In this document: positions 49,297 through 63,550 of the stretch, piece after piece | Layout of the letters: the number at the start of each line of letters is the position of its first letter | Position numbering within the stretch: the first letter of the stretch is position 1 | Assembly (NCBI GenBank): GCA_035041965.1 | Contig: JAPYMA010002755.1 | Location: forward strand, 124,001 to 188,000 | Direction of reading: 5' to 3' | Origin: Anisakis pegreffii | Taxonomy: Eukaryota > Nematoda > Chromadorea > Rhabditida > Anisakidae | Length of the DNA: 64,000 bases | The notes under the pieces: model-generated | The model's input: only the letters and a program-made list of their open reading frames with translations | What the model was told of the DNA's origin: nothing | Databases searched by the model: none | Program-made: the position numbers and the translations under genes

Positions 49297-52200
49297 TCAT
49301 GTCGAGCTGACGTGAAAATTCTAATTCTGTGGGTCGTTTGTATTGACCGGTCATCGAAACTTTAGTACGTACTAGCATTTGATCATTGCGTTTCTAAGAT
49401 TTCGCATCTCCAAAATGTAGCATCCAGTCTTACTGGGGGGACTTTGTTTCCATTCACCCATTGTTCACTCGGTTTTCCAGAATTTACTGAATATGGAACC
49501 GAAATATCGCTTCACTTTCACTATTGAGCCTATCGTTCACTCATTCTCTATCATTTGCTGAATGCAGTGGATACAATGCTCATAATGCGCATTGCTTGCT
49601 GATCCAGTCTAAACTGATCCCATCGAATTCGTCGTATCCATTTCTATAAGTCTATGAATCGTAACGAGCTGTGCATGTCGTAGTGTTATGAATTTGTTGC
49701 TATAAATTCCTTCTCTCATTTTTCTCATTGTCAGAAAATAATTCAGTGATCATCGATACTATTGCTTCTTGTATGCGATTTAGGTAGTTTCGTTCATTTG
49801 TAAATTTGCTGACTGTTCTATGCTTGTGTTAAATGATTTGGTTTTTGAGTGACAGTTAGTGTTCTTTAACACTTTCATATTTGACCAATAAAATGTCGAC
49901 TTCTTTCGTTTTCTCCCATCGATCATCTTTAATAGTTGTCAGCGAATGTTATAAACTCGTTAGAATGCGTTCTTTTCTAACGCTTTCCTTGTCAACAAAC
50001 AACTTCCTGCACACACACACTTATTTGCACATTCTTCAAGTGTTTCGGTTGCGTTTAGAACTGGAACATTTTCCAGTTGTTTTTTTTTTTGTTTTGCTTC
50101 GAATGGAACAGAAACCTGAAAGAAGATTTTCCACTGCGGATTTATAGTTCAAACATTATGTAATCGTCACGAAACTATCAGTTTGAGCTGAAGTCAGGTC
50201 AAGATTGTGAGACAAACAGTAGCACTACCCATATTCAGATATGCATGAGGGATTTTCACGCTATTGGCTCACAACATTCACAAAACTTCAGTGTGTTGCC
50301 TCAATTTTTCTTTAATTGATTCGCCTTTAAAAAAGCCAACTGAAGCGTTCAACGGAACGAAATCACATTTTATATGATTTGATTGTGGTCTTTTTGGGTT
50401 TTCGATTCGATTGTGTTATATTTTCCCAAATCATGTTTCCAAATTATGCACACATAATGGCGCAGTGATCATTCGCTTTCATGTTGTGCATTTCACATTG
50501 CGTTATGCAAATTCAGTCTGATCGCATTCGGTGCTTCTTATTTATCTCATGCAGCAGCACCGCTCACACTCTATCGGATTTCTTTGGTGTGTTTTCATTG
50601 CACTTTTTCAATTGCCTGCTCTCCCTTTTCCAACATCTCCATTTTTCTCATAAACTTTATTCGAATAACGGGGCGATTTTTCCAAACCGGTTTCATTGTG
50701 TATCTTTCGTCGAGGATGTTGTTCTTGTAGTTGAGAGATATAGATGCATTATTCAGGCATTCATTCCGATGGATATAGTTGTTGTATTGTTTGTTACGAT
50801 TATGAGTCATTAATTGCGTGACGGTTGATAAGTATTGATTGATAGGAATACATTCCGATATTGATCAATCGATTAGAATGCAGTTTGACGGTGATAATTT
50901 ACTTTCGTCGTTGATATCAATCTCTTTGAAAACAGCGTTTCGTATGATCATAATAGGCTGAACGTTAGCTGCATTTCGAAATGAAGACGTATGATAATCA
51001 TTGAACTTTGTCGTTTTCTAATTGCTATGGTGAAATTGTTGACTTTTTAATCGTTCGATAGTCAGCTCAGTGAAACAGATCAGTCGCACTTTTTGAATGA
51101 GTGATAAACAGTGATAAGATTGCGTTATGTGCTGAACAGTTGTTTTGTATAGCCATCGTAAACGTCTACTAAACCCTAAATTTTCTTATCGATGAGTCTG
51201 ATAATTACAGTGCTAGACTGTTGGTGATTAATAATAGGTGTACTATCAACGTAGACCGCTTTCAAAGCTATCAAACTTTGAAAATAGAGAATCTCAGAGG
51301 CGCAGGGAATGGCAAACCTAGACGTTTAGAAGTCGCTAGAGCATGAACCCAAGTTTAGGGTTAGTATTGGAAGTATGGATAGCCTGATGGTTCAAGGAGA
51401 GTTGCGTCCTGATAGTTACCATCTGAGAAAACTGCAGTCTGGAGTAACTGTCTCCCTGGTAGTTGTCCTCGGTGATTTCAGCGAGGTATTTGGAGGAAAC
51501 AGTTGTCCTAGGAAGCAGTTGTTCTAATATCCATGACAGTTCATCGTGGCACATTTAATTGTACGCAATAGGCGTGATTATGATTCGCGTTCACATAATA
51601 AATTGTGTCGTACAATAAATCACAACAGTTTCTATATCTATCAGCAGCATTCATTCGTATTCATCGTTATTGTTATTCAGTGATTCGTTTACCTATCCGC
51701 ATTAAATGCTTTCATAGAGTTTACATTCGCTTTATATAATCTGTTTCAAAGAGTATTCACCACTATACAATTTCCATTCGACTGCATACGAATGACAGTT
51801 ATTTTCGATCGTATGTTATGACATTCGCTTCGATAAAAAACTGTGTGATCGTTATTATTGCATTATAGAACAGTCCATATGAGTTGTGTTTTTCATGAAC
51901 AATTCCTATGTTCATAAATCGTTTGCTTCAGTGAATCACCATCCTAATGCCTTAATTCCCTTGAAAGGGTTGTTTATAGCTAACTCTTATCATTTTCATT
52001 ACTACAATCCTTCGTTTTGATTATTGTTATTGCTTGCATTATTCAGCTACCATTATTTTCAACTCCATTAATCATCATTCTCTGTAAATTCCCTACTCGA
52101 TCGTTACAATTCCACACATAACAGCAGTGATATTTTTTGTTATTATTATTCATATCACTATACCAGGAATAAATTCATCGTCAGACAGCTTCTGCTAACA

Positions 52201-55200
52201 TATTGGCGTTTGCTCGGTTTCTTGTTTTGTTGATTGTTTTGATTTTTGAAGATTGGTTCGACGTGTGTGTAAATCAAAATGAATGGTATTGATGAATTTG
52301 ATTACTGAACACCGATTCGACATTGTAATGGACTCATCGTATCCGTGATATTTCGTCATGACATTCATTGCCTTACTTTAAGTTTATTCATTAGACTGAC
52401 TCATTTCGGTTTTGAAGACATTATGAAGACACGTTTTCAGTCATATGTTATGACATTTTATTTGTTGTGTTAGGTTCGGAAGTGAGCAGATATCACACCG
52501 GCAACAACAGACCACTCTGGAAATCGTTATTCGACTATAGTTACGTAGCGAGATCATTAGACGTGATGTGTGAAGAGCTAGAAAACAGGAGTTGAACATA
52601 TCATTGGATAATCCTAGTCTTAAAACTTCTGCTTGGGTCTATATCAATTTTTATGCTGATTGTTAGTCATATCTGTAATTTTCCCTAACGATAAATGAAT
52701 TCAAAATGAGAAAATACTTTCTCCATTTTGCATGAAATTCTTCCGCTTTTTGTTGGGATTTTTCGCGTTCTGATTTGAAATCGTATCGCTGTTGATGAGA
52801 GCTCTTTTGCCTTGCATAGAAATGTTTTTGAAGGGAATTAAAGTGACATATGATGTCTTTTCTTTCGTAGAGATGATGTATTATAGATATTGCCGAATTT
52901 TATATACGTGAAATGTGAGCAAGTCTCATTTCCCTAAAACAAACCACATATCCCATGTGGCGGCTATCATTGCACGTATATGATGATTGCCTTAAATTGA
53001 GTTCTGGTAGAAAGCAATTTCTTCGCTGTTCCTCTCTCCGTTTGCTTTGTTGTTCAGTCACATTGCAATAACTCCGAACACACATTATTCCGATTTGAAT
53101 ATTGCAAAGCAAGCATTATTCTTATGTCCGACAGGGCTTCAAAGCCACTATGAAAGTGCTACTTTTACATTTTTCAACTTCTTTAACATTTCTATAAAGC
53201 ATCGCTGCTTCTTTCCATCCACCTAAAGAATCCCTGCTTCCTTCCATTCGTATAACATTTGTATCATTTCTTCTTCATCTTCTTCAAACATTAAGCTGCA
53301 TTCACTGGATAACATTGACGTATTTTTTCACCCGAACGCTTGTTCTGAAATTACCCCTTAGTGGATCAATTGTTTTTGCATTTTGCAATATCTGTTATAT
53401 GCATATTTGAGTTAACTATTCAAATATTCGGGTGTATTTGATGTTATTTATGATGGGATTTCAGATGTGAATGGTGTGCGTGTGTGTTTGCAAGTGAGAA
53501 AATCAATAAATGATTGCTTCGAAACAATTTACTACTTGGAACACAAGTAATGCTATGTGAGTTATTTAATAGTAGTCAATTTGAGCTGTTTAGCACAGCT
53601 GGTTACTCATAGTCAATGTTTTACTGGTATTTACATTACGCAGTAAACGACGGGCGTAACAGCATTAAGCTATTGTTTTGAGGACAATCAAAGTTATTCA
53701 TTCGGTTTTTGCCTGAACAATAGAAGGGATGTGATGTTTAGTGTTCGGAAAAGTTGCAGATGAAATCAGTCATTGAAGGATGGATGGTTATGAAGGTAAT
53801 CGTCGTAATAATGACCGTGATATTTTATAATCATACTAACGAGCATCATCAAAATAATAAATGACAGCAATAACGATTTATTTATAGTAATGACAGTATA
53901 GAAAAATGATAGAGGTTATATTGACATTGCTAACAGTAGTAAGTGCTAATAATAACGCTAATATTAAGGGCACTTATTATTCTTTGTCGATGTTTTGTTC
54001 GAAAGTGTAAAGGGCTGTTCTCTGAAGAGAAAGGCTGTCAAAATCAATAGTTTTGGATTTAGTTTTTGAATCGTTTATAACGATCATCGATTGAGAAGTA
54101 AGCAAATGCAGGGAGTATTTGTTATGGAAGTAACTCTTTCATATATCTTCTCCGCAATATTCTCTTTTTTTTATTGAATATTGTGATGTTAATGCGATAA
54201 TCATCAGCATTCCATCGCTGATCCTTAATGAGGATTGGGTAGCCATGAATAGCACTCGTGAATCACATCTGCAGATCCGTGGATGTCTTACCGATGATTT
54301 CGAGAACTTGCAATATTACTCGTGATCTTAGTTCAGGACACTGCTATCATGCACACCTCGACATTCTATCCAAATCTTTCAGTACCCTAGCCAAATACAT
54401 TTTAAAAAAACTCGTAAAAAGTGAGGAAAATTCGGACCTTTTGAAAAATTATGTCATCTAAAACTAGGTTTCATGTTTTCATAAGCACTCTATAATACAA
54501 GATCAAAGAGGTTTCATTTCATTCATTTTTATTATCAAAGCTAAAGATCGTAAGTCACTACCAATGTTTTACGCCATTTTGCATGAAAGGGTTTTACCAA
54601 AGATGAGACCGAATCGGTGAGTATTTCAAAGAATACGACGTGATTGCCTTGTTTCTTGGATAATCCAAATGTTAATACTTGCTCTATTCTCCGCCCTGTT
54701 GCGGATTGTTGTGGCAGTTTTGATAACATATGCTATGGTCAATAAAACACCTCTCTAATGGGAACTGAAACACATCGTTGGACAGGATAGAATGTATGGA
54801 ATTGGATGTGGTGAATTTAATATGCGCTTGGTTGCACATTCCGATGGATAATTTTCTCGCAGATTTATTGTCTGAAACAGCCATTTGCACTTATTTTTAT
54901 TATTTTACTTATTTTATTAGATTGGAGGCTAAGGCTGGATTGTTTTCATTGGAGGAGTTAAGTACCTACCTACCTCAACCAATATAACGATGATGTCTAG
55001 AGCGTAATACATGAATTTATTGATTTCCACTTTCCATTTTATGATTTTTCTGTCTTCAGTGGACTCTAACAATGAATGAATGAATCCCTGTCTTAATTCA
55101 TTTTTTGATTTATTCTGCTTTTATTTCGTCCATCTCATATCGGATATTGGCTGGCATTTTATTTTACAAGATCTCATCAGTCAGCGAAGTTTTTATTATT

Positions 55201-55924
55201 TCATTCGAGTTGATTTGATGAGATATCGATCGATAGTTTCATTGAGTTATATTCTCAGTGATTCGTTCGAATCTTAGAGACCTACTACATCTTGTAAGAT
55301 CACTTTAGTAAAGTTACATTTTCGAATGTAATTACTGCTGTTCGAGGAACGTTTTCAATTTTATCGACGGAAAGTTTGAGTGCTAATTCACATCATTTCG
55401 TTTCACCTCATGTTGTTATAAATTGCTTTTGCCATCGATGGTAATCTTAAATTGATTAGAATTTTTCCGAAAATATATTCACTTTTCTGTGTGTTCAAGT
55501 CAAGTTTTAATTATGACTTTCATTAACATGCATGATCACAGTCTCCTCGCACACGTGAACTCAGCTCATGCGATCTGTTTTTCGCTATTACACCTATCAC
55601 GTTATTGTGCTCGAATCTGTTTTATTCACTGACAACTCATATTCGTTTATCTCGTTATAAACATTTGAAAGTGATTATTCATATCGATATTTCTCAGTCT
55701 CAGAGTGAATGAAATGATGATTCATTTCATTGTGCACATAGTTTACAAAAAAAAATTTCAATTGTAAATGTTTAAACAATATGGTATACGCGTTTATATT
55801 GAATGAGCTTTTTGTTTTAGTGTGTAACATTTTTAAAACGAAATTTTGTCGTCGTCGTCGTAATATCAAAACGAAACGTTAACGATTAGTTTCGTAAAAC
55901 GACTGAAGCGATACTGAAGCAAAC

Positions 55925-55935
55925 AAAATTTTCAG
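55925..55935 (+). promoter_or_regulatory. Candidate trans-splice acceptor of endophilin
   Basis: AAAATTTTCAG ends 76 nt before the ATG at 56,012 and is a canonical nematode acceptor. It could receive a spliced leader or end a 5' UTR intron. Confidence 0.4.
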
Positions 55936-56011
55936 GTTCAAATCCATTTAATAATTGCATTAAGGAAGAATTTTGAATTAGTATTGTTCAGTGAATCAGT
56001 GACGCACGAAA

Positions 56012-58965
56012 ATGTCATTCTCATGTCTTCGTAAACAATTTAATAAAGCGAATCAGGTAATTTTTATAATAATTTGAATAATGATTCAATTTAAGACTTA
56101 AGGGAGTATTGATTTTGTTGATAGAAAATGAATTGAGAAATAATAACTTCGATGAATGAATGATGATATTTTGACAATTGCATTTGTTTTCATGATTTTA
56201 TATTGGCAAATAAATGGGTAACACATGAGTGAACGAATTCAATGGCAAATGAATGAAGTCTATAGATTTTTTGAAAACTTGACAGATTTTCTTTGAACGT
56301 TCAGTTGAAGCAATTAGCAAACGACAAAGAAATTCTTCAACGTGACGATCTGTTTTGAAATTTAAATGGAAGTTTTGAGAAATTATTTGAGAATCACGAA
56401 AGTAATTTCTTTGCAGTATCTCAGCGAAACAATGGGAGCTGCAGAGCCAACGAAACTTGACGATGATTATAACGAAATGGAAAGGGTCGGAGAATTATTA
56501 TTACGTTTCACTTGTTACTATCGAAAATTTTTTCGAATTTTGATACATTTTTAAATTTTCTGTTGATTGAGAGAATGGTTTTTGCTTTTTTGATTCATTT
56601 GAGAACAAATTAATGTGGACAGAGTTTAGAAATAACTAAAAATTTTCATTTCTATTTGTTTTTTGTTCTCTTTTGAATCTATCCAGTTTTCTTAAGAATT
56701 AATTGCGGTAACGTAAACATTTTCGGTGTGAAATTTCAGAAGGTGGATACCACATACGAGTTGATTACGTCATTGATTGCTGCAACGCACGAATATTTAC
56801 AGCCTAATCCAGGTTATTTTCACTCTAGAATCATTCGTTTTCAAATTCATTCTGAAGTAATTCATACCTTTATGATTAATGTTATTATTATTATTTTTGT
56901 TATTATTATTATTATTAATGTTTTTACGATGATTATTATTGTTAAGAACAATGATATTATTATTATCCTCATTATTGTTACCATTCTTGTGGTTATGCAT
57001 CATCTAACAGTGGAATATTTAAGCCACCCGCGCGAAAATGGCAACCATGGGTGCCCTGTCGAAAGTTCGAGGTACCACAAAGACGTCGCCGTATCCTCAA
57101 ACTGAAGGGTTACTCGCTGATACAATGCAAAAATATGGTGTTGCGTTGGGTAGTGATTCGGATTTGGGAAAAGGTATCTATTTCATTCCGTATGTGAACA
57201 TTTGATATGGTAATGAAATGATGAGATTAGCGTGAGGTAATTGAGGTTCTCTTAGCTGAAGTGATTAACAGAACGCATTCATTTTGCATTGAATGCAATA
57301 TTTTTTGTCTAAAATGCAAAATTGTCCGACTCTGCGTGGTATATACATTTAAACTGTATACGTTTCAATGATGAAAATGCTCATCCCGATGTTAATTAAA
57401 ATTTAATTAATTGAAAATTTTTGTTTTATTTTCGGTAAAAATGAAGATGAATGTGAATAAATCTCTACTCACCAAAAATGTGTTAGAAATGAAAGTGAAT
57501 AATTTCATTTTGCAACTGATTAATTGATGAGAAACAAAAGCGGAATGAAATGAGTGAGTGTAGACAAGAAGGTCTGGCGTTTTCACGTCATCATCAGCCA
57601 CTCAATATTGCACGTCGAGAATTTGAAACTGATTGAAATGAACTATTTCAGCGCTGATGGATGCGTCCGAAGTGTATCGGCAAATGGCCGATATAAAATA
57701 CCAAATGGAGGACAACGTCAAGCATAATTTCTTGGATCCTTTAGCGCACTTGCAACAGACTGATTTGAAGGAAGTCAATGTGAGCGTTCTTGTTGTTGTT
57801 GTTGTTTCACGTAATGTTATTACTATTAGAGCCATTGCTTTTTCAATGTTGAGGTGTTTCAATGTTGAGATGATTCATTTTGTAGCATCATCGGACCAAG
57901 CTCAAAGGTCGACGTTTGGACTATGACTGCAAGAAGAGAAGACAGACCAGAGGTAGTATTCACAGATAAATATTTTATTAGCATCTAAGACTTCTCATCG
58001 GTACGACTCAATATTCATGAGCATCACCTGTCTCGTGTACGATTGATAGATTCGTCTACTGTCAACTTAAACGAATAATAACAGATAATGAGATAATAGG
58101 TAGAAGCCAAGTCATAGTCTGCTGGCTCAGGCTCGCAACATCAGTGCTATTGGTACACCACTCGGTTTCCTCCACGAAGCGTAGTGAAGTTTTGCTTGAA
58201 ACCGAGTGGTTTATCAATAGCACTGCTAGCTGTGAAAACATTCTGAAAACACTTTTTGAGATGATAAGTAGAATTTTCGTTCGAAATTTATTCTGATTCC
58301 ACATGATTAATGAATGGTTATAATTATTGCAAATGTTGTTTGTGACGGTTACGGTGAACGATTTTTCGTGTTTAAAAGTTTAAAATTATTTTATAGAAAC
58401 TAAATGATTTCATTAATTTATTACTGATTCGTTGTCATTCGAATTGACACATCCGGAAATTGGCAATGAAAGTGTTTAAATTGAAAAGAATTTGATGAAT
58501 TTTGTATGTTTTAGATGAAGAGTTAATACAAGCTGAAGAAAAATTGGAGGAGTCGAAGCGTTTAGCTGAGCAAGCCATGTATAATCTGTTGAGTAATGAT
58601 GTTGGTTCATGCTTGACCATTTCGTTTTCAGATTTTATTTTACTTCGAAATTATGCATGAGTTGGATAGTGTATACATTTTGTTGAGTGAAAATATTAAT
58701 GATTATCTTTTTGAATTGAATATTAAACATAAGCCAAAATTAAAATATTATCTGCTCGCTGCGATAATATTGTTATATATAATACATATGTTATATTATA
58801 TCAAGCATATGAACTAATTGGAATTATTAGGTTCAGGTGGAACAAATATCGCAGTTGTGTGCGTTGATTGATGCACAGTTGGATTTCCATCGACAGACAA
58901 CACAAGCTTTGGAACGACTGCATCAATCCCTGCATGATAGGTATGACTTGGTTTGGTGATTAATG

Positions 58966-59002
<37 letters not shown>

Positions 59003-59718
59003 GAGAGAGTTTAGTTAAAATAAAAATGTTGATCGGATTGACACATCGTAATGTGCCGTATGTTGAAGGATCAATGAAGCAAGCAGCCGACCTCGTTCTG
59101 AGCACTTCGTGAAGCCAGTTCTGACGGATAGGACACCAACTTCAAGGTTTGGTTCACCGATTTTTTGTTTTTGGTTGCCTTTTGGTTACTTCACAGGGTC
59201 ATCGTTATTTGCAGTATTATTATGTTCACATTGTGTTTAGCATGATCGTCATCTTTATTGCTGTTATCACAGTCAGTATCGGTTGCAGATCACCGGTCCT
59301 TCCGCACGACACCAATTCAGCAGCAGCAGCAAATGCCAGTTATCAGCCACCAGCGCAAATTTCATCGAGCACTTCACCGTATCCGAAAGCGAACGGTACC
59401 GGTGACTGGTCGATACCGGCCCAGTCAACACCAACCACAACGACAACAAATCCACAGCCAAACCTCAATTTCGCCAGTTCCATGCCGTCAGCTCCTCCAC
59501 CGGTCAGCGCAGCACCAACTGCTCCAATGATGCGTAAGCCGACCGCAAAAGCGTTGTTCGATTTTGAGGCACAAAATGAAGGTGAACTCGACTTTAAAGA
59601 AGGTGATCTCATTGATTTAACCTCGCAAATCGATGAAAATTGGTTCGAGGGTACGTTACGGGGTAAATCCGGCTTCTTTCCGATCTCTTACGTGCAAGTT
59701 CTTGTTCCGCTTAACTAA
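56012..59718 (+). CDS. unc-57: Endophilin-A (unc-57 orthologue)
   Basis: Ten exons: 56,012-56,056, 56,417-56,485, 56,740-56,812, 57,024-57,173, 57,652-57,779, 57,886-57,952, 58,515-58,600, 58,837-58,940, 59,069-59,146 and 59,289-59,718. All phases match and give 409 residues, slightly longer than vertebrate endophilin A (about 350-370) because of a proline-, serine- and threonine-rich linker. Residues 1-15 ([15 protein letters not shown]) form the amphipathic helix H0. The BAR region spans about 16-250, with [38 protein letters not shown] and [14 protein letters not shown]. The SH3 domain (about 353-409) has [22 protein letters not shown] and SGFFPISYV. Endophilin bends membranes and recruits synaptojanin and dynamin through SH3 during synaptic vesicle endocytosis. 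Introns 3, 6 and 8 carry ATT runs, a foldback and a TAA microsatellite. Identity is very secure. Confidence 0.95.
56880..56980. repeat. ATT-rich low-complexity tract
   Basis: Imperfect TTATTATTA runs in the third endophilin intron. They create open frames on both strands that are not genes. Confidence 0.8.
58131..58226. repeat. Foldback element in endophilin intron 6
   Basis: The left arm (58,142-58,168; CAGTGCTATTGGTACACC then ACTCGGTTT) is nearly the exact reverse complement of the right arm (58,198-58,226; AAACCGAGTGG then TTTATCAATAGCACTG). A loop of about 29 bp separates them. It resembles 1,961-2,105. Probably a MITE-like foldback. In pre-mRNA it would form a long hairpin. Confidence 0.7.
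58965..59001. repeat. (TAA)n microsatellite, about 12 copies
   Basis: An uninterrupted ATA/TAA run shortly after the donor of endophilin exon 8. Confidence 0.95.
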
Positions 59719-62700
59719 TTGTTGCCATTTTCGTGGTCATTATTATAGCAGTTATTATTTTCCCATCATTGTTCATTTTCATTATTAGATTGTAATACTC
59801 CATACATCATTTGATGTAATTATTGGCCGATTTTTTAATATGATATGGTAAAAGTCATGTAATATGCTGTTTCCTAGTGAGTATTGGTGACAAATTAGGT
59901 TTTGAGTAGCTTGAATAGAGCACAATTATCATTCACGAATGATTTGATTAAGCATAGATGATTGTGGCCTCATGGTCATGAATGTTAAGTTGTTGTGCTG
60001 GGTGTAATCTGGGCTCAGAAAATTTTTGTGATAAACCGTATCGTGCAGCTATTGCGTTGTATCTAGCCATGGTTAGAGAGTATTTCGGCAGATATATTTA
60101 TGTGGTTACTTGAAATTTGTGAAGTAAGAACTAGACTGCGATACTTGACTTTGTTATAGTACATAAAGAATGGTTTGTGCAACGCAATGACCGCAATGGA
60201 ATGCAAGTATTCATCGCTTTGAAAGGTGTAGTGTGAGTTTGGTGTTTTATATAATTGTTCGCATAGAGTTGACCATAGGCTGACGTTAAACTGTTGGATT
60301 GTTTGAGTGGATGCTGAGAGCAGCGAGCGATGTGGAGCTTGAGCAATTCTTTTGAAATTTCGTTTGCATTTCGTTTGTTCGGATAAAAAGTCTCTTCGTA
60401 TGGAATTATTTGTATCAAATAATAGATGCGAGTTCGTTTGTCACTGTTTGCACGATTGATATAATTCATGCTATTTTCAATGCTATAATCATTATTGTCG
60501 TTCGTATCGTTGTCACTTTTTGTAATTAATCTGATATTAATGGTCAGTTTTGAGGATTGTCACGATGGTATGTAGATTTTTTAAAAGTTTATTCCAGTCG
60601 CGTAGATTTACTCTGCTTTTATGTTTTCAATTTTTTTCCTTAGTCATTCTGTTCAGTTACGAATTCTGAAAAAATATTGAAATATTATGATCATTCTTTC
60701 TAATTGATCATTCTCATTTATGACGTTATGATTGTTGCAATGGTATATTAGTATTATTATTGTAACGACGTTGTTTTATTTCTTCAGTGATTATCAACAT
60801 CTTCAGCGTTGTTGTTGCATACATTCTCTGATATTATTATATTTCTCTATTTATGCCAATGTAATTATTTCAGTTTTGTGCAGTCGATTTGTTTGTGTTC
60901 TCCTCATTATCTGTTTTCAAATGATTCCATTCTAATTGTTATTTCAGTGCTAATAACTAGTCGTCTTCATAATTTTGCATTAATATTCGGTTTGAAAATT
61001 TGTTCCATTTTCTCAAATTTTATTTTCAACGTCCTCACCAAATTTTCGCATTTCATTATACTTTTCTCTTCATCACCATTTGTGTTTGTGCTGCCAGCAC
61101 ATAAATTGATTACTCGGTTTGTTTCGTTTTTTTTGATTGTAAAAAAATCGTTTTCGTTCGAAGATTCGGTGATACCCATCAAGTTTTCATTTTGTTGTCA
61201 TTTTAAAACCGCTGAATGAAACGACATTTTTTGTGCATAGTCCACGTAACAGCTAGCTGTATTCAGATTGCCGATAGCATTAACTTATTCTTATCATCAC
61301 CGCTATTGTTACTTTAAGTTATTTTGATTGTCTTATTTATAAGCTCTACTTTTTGTTGCACCATCTCATTTGTTGTTCTCACCGGCAGTAGAAACCATTT
61401 CAGTAAAGTTATTTGAGATCGATTTTCCTTTCTTAGGGTTGTCTTGCTAGCGACAAACTCTTTATGGTATCTGCTTAGGGTGACTCGAAATTTCCATGAT
61501 TTTTTTTCAGATTATTGACTCAATGAAACTGGCTGAATTGCGTATCTAATTCAATCTTATTTTATGATCATTTCAAAGAATTTGAACAGATACGAATGAA
61601 TATGTAGTGTAATTGCTGTCCATGAGTAATCCATTAATCCATAATTAAGATATCTTCTATCGTATTTATCAGAAGCTATATGAATCGGTGTATCATATGG
61701 AACGATTATCATTTGCCCTTTATTATTAATATTTTCATCCTATGAAATAATATTACTTCCGATGATCGATATCATTTCCGGCTGATATTTTATTGTTTGT
61801 ATTTATTATTGTTTCAATAAACAATCTTTTCTGTGTGCTGTCTCAGTACCAAACACCCTCAGCACTATACAATAGTTTAAGTGATGAATCTGAAGCATTC
61901 CAGGGGGTGCGAGATACGATCTCATTTTGATGCATCAAAGTAGGCGAGGACGGAGTTCAACGCGTACATGGGTGTAAAGTAGGCAATTATTTGAAAATAA
62001 TTCTTTCGGTCGCGTTTCATTCTTAAATAAACTATTGTTGTGAGAATGCTAAGGCAACTTAATGCGGTGAGCAAGACAGGTTGAGAGCCACTACTGCTCT
62101 TCGTGATTGTCTGCGTGAAAAACTATGGTCTGGATTTCACTAATATCTTTTATAGTTGGACCAGTGCAGACATAATGTACTGAAGTGAGCGGCTCAACTG
62201 TATGCGATGGTTTCAGAAGATGGTCATTATTATTCATTATTTAATGTGCGTATTGATCAGTTGTAATACGGTGTATTGAAATGAGCGAATGAGATGTGTT
62301 CAGAAAATTGGCTATTTCACTGAAAGAGTAAGCAAAATCGCTCGACAACAAGCATACTTCTCTGAAAGTAAGAAATGTGGGAAATGCAATGGTGTGAAGA
62401 AATAATAATGCTTTTGAACTAATCTGAAAACAGCTTTAGTTCAACAATGGTCTCCCTCATAATCCTAAGGCAAGCTTTCTCATTGGAAGGGGTTTACCCC
62501 TTCGGAGTGATTTGGAGTAGCCGGAGAGCGCGGGGGGAGGGGGTCTGGTGGGGATCAGGAAATTAATATTTCATGCAGTTGCTATGATAAGTGAACATGA
62601 TGGAACGCTATTTTGATGGTGTTTTTTCACTTGGGTACGGCAAACGCTCACGGCAACACTCTTCTTTCTCCTATTTGGTGAGTAACATCCATCGGCTCAT

Positions 62701-62818
62701 CTGAGCGTAAACAAAAGTCAGTTTAAAGCAGTCACACGTAGTGTAGAGCAGCAAGTTGCGGAACAGTTAAAGTCAGCAACATTTGATCTTTTTTTCAATT
62801 CATCTTCATTTATGAACG
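59719..62818. other. Intergenic stretch downstream of endophilin
   Basis: The first few hundred bases should hold the endophilin 3' UTR, but I cannot place its end. A dispersed-repeat copy lies at 62,335-62,450. A G-rich tract (CGGGGGGAGGGGGTCTGGTGGGG, here only described as runs of 6, 5 and 4 G) lies near 62,529-62,551. No gene seen. Confidence 0.5.
62335..62450. repeat. Dispersed repeat, third copy
   Basis: Shares AAATCGCTCGACA, a CTCTGAAAGTAAGAAAT-like block and a GTGTGAAGAAATAA block with the copies at 33.9-34.3 kb. Confidence 0.4.
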
Positions 62819-63550
62819 TTGCAATATAACATCGAATGTGACGTCAGTTCACAGTTACTAGTATTTGCAAAAAAATTTTTTGAAACAGCATTTTCCAACT
62901 GTGAAAGGAGTACACTTCCTGGTATGATCGATTGCCAGGCGTTTGCCTCAAAAACACTTCCTAATATGCTCGAAGAAGTAATAAAGCGAATAATTCAAGT
63001 GGTAAATTATACTGACATGAGGATTCAGCTCTCAATTTACTTCTATTCAAAACGATCTGTAATGATACGCATGCTGATTAAGAACAGTTCCTTTTTCACA
63101 CAAAAACTCGCTCATGTAAAATTGATAAAATTCAACATTTCAGATGCGACTTTTCGCACCCTAAAATTGATCAATAAACTGTGCTCTGCTTTATGTTCCT
63201 ATTGAACACAAACTTGAATACACTTTCTTAACAAATTTTATGATCTATTCAAACTCGCTTGGTTAGATTAATCAATCGTAACTTATGGTCGTTAGTTTGT
63301 GGAAATAAGTTCGCATTTATTTTTGTTTGTGCTTCAAAAAATTTAAATTGTTCGATAACTTTCACTTCAATGGAATGTTGAATTTATCATTAAAATTTTT
63401 TGTCAGGTTCAGATGACTGATTTGACGTTTTCCGCAACGCTTTTCATTGATGAATGTTTGATGATTTTGATTCCTTTTTCCACTTATTATGAATGCACTT
63501 TTTTCACTTATAAATTTTCACACTTTCTATTTCACAATTTCTTTCAACCG
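62819..63550 (+). CDS. Possible exons of a partial gene
   Basis: Two frames could be joined in phase 0: one ending at 63,001 before GTAAAT (contains GMIDCQAFASKTLPNMLEEV), and one from 63,407 (after TTGTCAG) to 63,550 before GTATAA (contains TFSATLFIDECLMILIPF). A further open stretch after CCTTAG at 63,703 (YYFDEAITFPF) does not match this phase. No start, no end and no family recognised. If real, the gene continues beyond 64,000. Confidence 0.2.

Noticed and set aside
51345..51365. AACCCAAGTTTAGGG as a second spliced leader
   Set aside because: Only about 10 central bases match SL1; the 5' half and the GAG end are missing.
56797..57003. Asn-rich minus-strand frame
   Set aside because: It is the reverse reading of an ATT-rich tract in an endophilin intron.
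59149..59288. N-terminal extension of the SH3-containing frame (hydrophobic, signal-like)
   Set aside because: This part is the ninth intron of endophilin; the exon begins at 59,289 after TTGCAG in the correct phase.
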